Shown: positions 30,392 through 33,262 of the stretch, piece by piece | Layout: each line of letters opens with the position of its first letter | Position numbering within the stretch: the first letter of the stretch is position 1 | Assembly: GCA_034190325.1 (NCBI GenBank) | Contig: JAXHST010000051.1 | Coordinates: forward strand, 1 to 33,262 | Direction: 5' to 3' | DNA length: 33,262 nt | From: UBA287 sp034190325 | Lineage (GTDB): Archaea > Thermoplasmatota > UBA186 > UBA287 | Notes under the pieces: generated by a model | Databases searched by the model: none | Told to the model about the DNA's origin: nothing | What the model saw: only the letters and a program-made list of their open reading frames with translations | Position numbers and translations under genes: made by a program

Positions 30392-30787
30392 CTATCTCAG
30401 GAACTCAACCCTGTAATTCACCTCAGCGCTCTTCTTCAGCATGGCACTTACAGAACAGTATCTCTCCATCGATAGCTCAACAGCTCTCTTTGCCTTCTCC
30501 TCATCCACGTCCCCTTTGATCTTATACACGATCTCTATATCTGTGTAGACCTTTGGATGCTCCTCGGCCTTCTCCCCTTTAACCTCTATCTCCAGGGCTT
30601 CAAAGCTAACGTGCATCTTTTCCAGTATAGAAACAACATCCATACCTGTGCAGCTACCCAAAGCCATCAGCACAAGCTCCATAGGTGCTGGAGCACTGCC
30701 ATCCCCGGCGATCTCTGCTTTTGCTCCTTTCTCATTACTTCCTTCAAATTTCATTCCGCCTTTCCATTCTGCTTTGATCTTTACCAT
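30392..30787 (-). CDS. OsmC/Ohr family peroxidase-like protein
   Basis: OsmC-family proteins reduce organic hydroperoxides or bind modified thiols. From ATG 30787 the protein has 131 residues, the usual size. Both catalytic cysteines are present: C46 in ALGSCTGMDVVSIL and C111 in ERYCSVSAML. The YhfA-like core VYTDIEIVYKIKGDVDEEKAKRAVELS is typical. TATA-like TTTATATA at 30808-30815 lies about 25 nt upstream and rules out the longer in-frame reading from 30859. It diverges from the aminotransferase across an 81 bp gap. Confidence 0.92.
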   Translation of the reverse strand: MVKIKAEWKGGMKFEGSNEKGAKAEIAGDGSAPAPMELVLMALGSCTGMDVVSILEKMHVSFEALEIEVKGEKAEEHPKVYTDIEIVYKIKGDVDEEKAKRAVELSMERYCSVSAMLKKSAEVNYRVEFLR

Positions 30788-30807
30788 AGGCTTAATATAC
30801 CACGGGT

Positions 30808-30815
30808 TATATAAA
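30808..30815 (-). promoter_or_regulatory. TATA box of the OsmC-family gene
   Basis: TTTATATA, a close match to the archaeal box A consensus, is centred about 25 nt upstream of the ATG at 30787. Confidence 0.55.
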
Positions 30816-30840
30816 ATGTGTTCTGGAGCAGATGCGAAAG

Positions 30841-30848
30841 CATTATTT
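30841..30848 (+). promoter_or_regulatory. TATA box of the aminotransferase gene
   Basis: CATTATTT is centred about 25 nt upstream of the ATG at 30869, which favours that codon over an in-frame ATG at 30818. Confidence 0.4.
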
Positions 30849-30868
30849 ACAGCGAACATATTAACAGT

Positions 30869-32023
30869 ATGGTTTCAGAGCGCGTTAGTCGAATAGAAGA
30901 GTCATCTACCGTAAAGAGTGCTTCTACTGTAGCGCAGCTGAAGAAGAAGGGCATAAATGTGATCTCTTTTGGTATGGGCGAACCCGACTTCACCACCCCC
31001 AGGAATATAATAGAAGCAGCAGAGAGGGCAATGGAAAGAGGCTTTACCCACTATACACCAACAGAGGGCATACCCGAGCTTAGAGAAGCGATCGCGGAAA
31101 AGAGCAAAAGAGAGAATGGTATAGAGTGCGGGGCAGAAAATGTTCTTGTTATGCCCAGTAAATTTGCTATATTTGCTGCGATGTTTGCGCTCCTTGACTG
31201 TGGAGACGGAATAATACTTCCTGACCCGGGGTGGCAAACCTACAGTGCATGTGCGTCTCTGTGCGGTAGCTCTTATTTTGGCTACAGCAGCGTAGAAGGA
31301 ATAGAGCAGGCGATAAAAAGGTGCAGGGATCTTGGAAAAAAGCCGAAGCTCATTGTTCTCAACAGCCCTTCAAACCCAGCAGGAAAAGTCTTTAGCAGAA
31401 AGGAGATAGAAGATATTGCAGGTATAGCCGAAGAGAACGACCTCTTCGTTCTGAGTGATGAAGTCTATGAGAAGCTGATCTATGAGGGTAAGCACATTTC
31501 AATAGGAAATTTGCTCGGGGAAAAGGCCATAACTGTGAATGGTTTCTCTAAAACCTATGCTATGACGGGCTGGCGTGTAGGGTGGTGCATAGCTTATGGA
31601 GAGCTCTTTGAAGGAATGAAAAAGATAGCGCAGCACACCCAGACATGTGCCACATCTTTTGCGCAGTTTGGGGCTCTTGAAGCACTAAAAGGAACGCAGG
31701 ATCCTGTCAAAAATATGAAAGAAGAGTTCAGAAAGAGGAGGGATTTCATATGCAAAGCCCTCTCAGGTATAGATGTGCTTAAGTTTGAGCCACCAGCAGG
31801 GATGTTCTATCTCTTCCCTTCATATGCTCTGGATATGAACTCAGAGGATTTCTGCAGCATGATGCTTGAGGAAGCTCATGTGCTCTTAACCCCGGGCTCT
31901 GCTTTTGGAAAAAATGGAGAAAGACGCTTTAGACTGAGTTATGCAACATCTATGAAAAATCTTGAGGAGGGCGCAGAGAAAATTGGGGAAACAATAGAAA
32001 GGTATATATCCAAAAAATTTTAA
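30869..32023 (+). CDS. Class I/II pyridoxal-phosphate aminotransferase (aspartate aminotransferase-like)
   Basis: This transfers an amino group between an amino acid and a 2-oxo acid; AspC- or alanine-like activity is the usual annotation, but the exact substrate is not readable. From ATG 30869 the protein has 384 residues. FGMGEPDFTTP (34-44) is the typical N-terminal substrate loop, HYTPTEGIPELREAIA (61-76) follows, SPSNPAGKVF (166-175) contacts PLP and carboxylate, and K228 in NGFSKTYAMTGWRVGW binds PLP. The C-terminal arginine region reads RRFRLSYATS. It is followed after 17 bp by a small membrane protein gene. Confidence 0.93.
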   Translation: MVSERVSRIEESSTVKSASTVAQLKKKGINVISFGMGEPDFTTPRNIIEAAERAMERGFTHYTPTEGIPELREAIAEKSKRENGIECGAENVLVMPSKFAIFAAMFALLDCGDGIILPDPGWQTYSACASLCGSSYFGYSSVEGIEQAIKRCRDLGKKPKLIVLNSPSNPAGKVFSRKEIEDIAGIAEENDLFVLSDEVYEKLIYEGKHISIGNLLGEKAITVNGFSKTYAMTGWRVGWCIAYGELFEGMKKIAQHTQTCATSFAQFGALEALKGTQDPVKNMKEEFRKRRDFICKALSGIDVLKFEPPAGMFYLFPSYALDMNSEDFCSMMLEEAHVLLTPGSAFGKNGERRFRLSYATSMKNLEEGAEKIGETIERYISKKF

Positions 32024-32040
32024 TAAGGTTGTGTGAAAAT

Positions 32041-32310
32041 ATGGCTAAAAGAATGATAGATAGGAGGAGGTTTGCGGTGTGGCTATTTTTCCTGGATCTG
32101 GTGATCTGGGGAGTGCTGATAATCTGTATAGTCGATATGGTCTATAAAGCACTGGATGCCAACTATTTTCTGGACAACGGCGTATTATCCATGGCAACAG
32201 ATTCCTTTTTAAAGATAGCGCGGGATGCAGCTATAGCTACAGGTTGCGGGATCTACACTGCGGTCAGACAGTTCAGAAATGAGCTTCAGGTTTTGAGAAG
32301 GTTATTATAA
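32041..32310 (+). CDS. Small membrane protein next to an ABC ATPase, unknown
   Basis: From ATG 32041 this encodes 89 residues. A basic N-terminus (AKRMIDRRRF) leads into one membrane helix of about 25 residues (VWLFFLDLVIWGVLIICIVDMV). A possible second amphipathic segment (ARDAAIATGCGIYTAVRQF) and a charged C-terminus follow. No family is recognised. Its TAA stop overlaps the ATG of the ABC ATPase by one base (TAATG), so they are translated together; it may be an accessory subunit of that transporter. Confidence 0.65.
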   Translation: MAKRMIDRRRFAVWLFFLDLVIWGVLIICIVDMVYKALDANYFLDNGVLSMATDSFLKIARDAAIATGCGIYTAVRQFRNELQVLRRLL

Positions 32311-33224
32311 TGAATGCAATAGAGGTAAAAAACCTGGAGAAGAGCTATGGAAACTTTAGGGCTTTAAAAGGAATAAACTTCAGTGTTAGTAGGGGGGAGA
32401 TCTTCGGCTTTCTCGGCCCTAACGGTGCAGGTAAGACAACTACTATAAAGATAATAACTACAATGCTGCCTCCGGACAGTGGCGAGACCTATGTGCTGGG
32501 GCATAGCATTGTAGATGAGTCAAAGGAGGTTAGAAGAAAGATAGGCGTTCTGCCGGAAGCTTTCGGCTTCTATGAAGAGATGAGCGCTTTAAGCTACTTG
32601 GCTTTCAATGGATCTTTTTATCGGAAGGATGAAAGAAGATGTAAAGAAATGCTTAAGCTGGTAGGCCTTGAGAAGGTTGCAGACAGAAAGATATCAACAT
32701 TCTCCCACGGAATGAGACAGAAATTAGGTTTAGCCCTTGCGATGCTTAATGATCCGGAGGTTCTTGTGCTTGATGAGCCAACAAATGGGTTAGATCCAAA
32801 GGCGATATTTGAGTTTGAGGAGATCATAAAAGGGCTTAAAGATGAGGGCAAAACAATATTCCTCTCATCCCATATCCTGCCAGAGGTCCAGAAGCTGTGC
32901 GATAGAGTTTGCATAATAAATGAGGGATCTGTTGTCTCTGTGGATTCCGTATCCAATCTATCCAAGGAGGTCTCAGCTCTCAGGGCAAGAATAGGATTGC
33001 TGGAGCCTTTGCCTGGAGAGGTCCTGAAAACAATAGAAGGTATAAGCGGGGTGAAAAAGCTTAAATCAGAAGATAGCATGATAGAGGTTGAGGTTGAGAA
33101 CTATGAGATCCTTGCAGGGATTAACGAGAAACTTGTTAGATCAGGTGCAAAGGTTTTTGAGATAAGGACAATGGAGGCAAGCCTTGAAGATGTATTTTTA
33201 AAGCTCACAGGGGTGAAAAAATGA
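32310..33224 (+). CDS. ABC transporter ATP-binding protein (CcmA/drug or export type)
   Basis: This 304-residue ATPase is of the ABC-2 export class. Walker A is GPNGAGKT (36-43), the Q-loop region is GVLPEAFGFYEEMSA, the signature is FSHGMRQKLG (131-140), Walker B is VLVLDEPTNGLDP (151-163), and the switch His lies in LSSHILPEVQ. The C-terminal 80 residues form the extra domain typical of this class, ending in ASLEDVFLKLTG, a common closing motif. Such ATPases pair with ABC-2 membrane subunits for export of drugs, lipids or polymers; the substrate is not predictable. Its TGA overlaps the ATG of the next gene (ATGA at 33221-33224). Confidence 0.92.
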   Translation: MNAIEVKNLEKSYGNFRALKGINFSVSRGEIFGFLGPNGAGKTTTIKIITTMLPPDSGETYVLGHSIVDESKEVRRKIGVLPEAFGFYEEMSALSYLAFNGSFYRKDERRCKEMLKLVGLEKVADRKISTFSHGMRQKLGLALAMLNDPEVLVLDEPTNGLDPKAIFEFEEIIKGLKDEGKTIFLSSHILPEVQKLCDRVCIINEGSVVSVDSVSNLSKEVSALRARIGLLEPLPGEVLKTIEGISGVKKLKSEDSMIEVEVENYEILAGINEKLVRSGAKVFEIRTMEASLEDVFLKLTGVKK

Positions 33225-33262
33225 GCACTAAAAGAATAGCATTTGTCAGCAATAAAGGAGGC
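33221..33262 (+). CDS. Start of a further gene, truncated by the window edge
   Basis: ATG at 33221 overlaps the TGA of the ABC ATPase. Fourteen codons are visible: MSTKRIAFVSNKGG. Position and coupling suggest an ABC-2 permease, but the short sequence also resembles the start of a ParA/MinD-type ATPase, where a KGG(V/T)GK loop follows a hydrophobic strand. The window ends at the decisive residue, so no call is made. Confidence 0.55.
   Translation, partial: MSTKRIAFVSNKGG

Noticed and set aside
1..33262. CRISPR array, complete insertion sequence or prophage
   Set aside because: No regularly spaced direct repeats, no intact transposase or integrase, and no phage structural genes were seen on either strand.

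Overview
The window comes from an archaeon. It holds archaeal-type uS12, uS7 and EF-2 with the diphthamide-histidine context, an archaeal NAC with a C-terminal UBA domain, a Trm1 tRNA methyltransferase, a THEP1-type NTPase, an intron-containing elongator tRNA-Met, and TATA-like boxes about 25-30 nt upstream of start codons. NfnAB-type transhydrogenase, a tungstate (Tup) transporter, a DUF2148 ferredoxin-like protein and a KamA-family radical SAM enzyme suggest an anaerobic euryarchaeal lineage (methanogen/ANME/Archaeoglobus-like). The exact lineage cannot be fixed from the sequence alone.

Layout. 1-940 (minus): 5' part of a ThiF/E1-like gene behind a cysteine-rich exported membrane protein of unknown family. 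1270-3505 (plus): nfnA-nfnB. 3737-5295 (plus): THEP1 NTPase and trm1, followed by a small membrane protein. 5606-7435 (minus): purC-queD-queC, linking purine and archaeosine (7-deazaguanine) synthesis. 7505-8756: NAC, converging on the rnhB/SCP2-like pair. 8757-9139: divergent intergenic region with a strong hairpin and T-tract. 9140-10756: exported-looking or cytosolic amidohydrolase. 10821-14029: rps12-rps7-EF-2. 14098-15957 (minus): long divergent KamA-like enzyme. 15967-16620: degraded transposase in three frames. 16621-17782 (minus): tRNA-Met and a stand-alone pstS. 17783-18277: decayed DNA. 18278-20582 (plus): tupABC, overlapping hisS, which is followed upstream on the minus strand by a DUF2148 gene. 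22476-23723: hypothetical gene, peroxiredoxin and a small winged-helix protein. 23883-24679: dimethylargininase-like gene broken by one frameshift. 24810-25856: threonine aldolase. 25989-29034: chagasin-like inhibitor diverging from a secreted Lon-like protease and an FAH-family enzyme. 29007-30115 (minus): tlpA-ccdA redox pair. 30392-32023: OsmC diverging from a class I aminotransferase. 32041-33262 (plus): small membrane protein, ABC ATPase, and the first 14 codons of another gene.

The region is gene-dense. Same-strand genes overlap by 1-17 bp or nearly touch, and several convergent pairs overlap at their 3' ends by 9-59 bp. Most operon-leading genes look leaderless: the start codon sits where a TATA box would place transcription initiation. 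Genes inside operons, and the ribosomal genes, more often carry GGAGG/GGTGA ribosome-binding sites. Stretches of degraded coding sequence (15967-16620, 17783-18277, perhaps 25857-25988 and 30158-30391) lie between otherwise intact housekeeping genes. I did not find a clear defence island, CRISPR array or complete mobile element. The least explained pieces are the Cys-rich membrane protein next to the E1-like gene, the long KamA paralogue, and the membrane-protein/ABC/partial-gene cluster at the right end.
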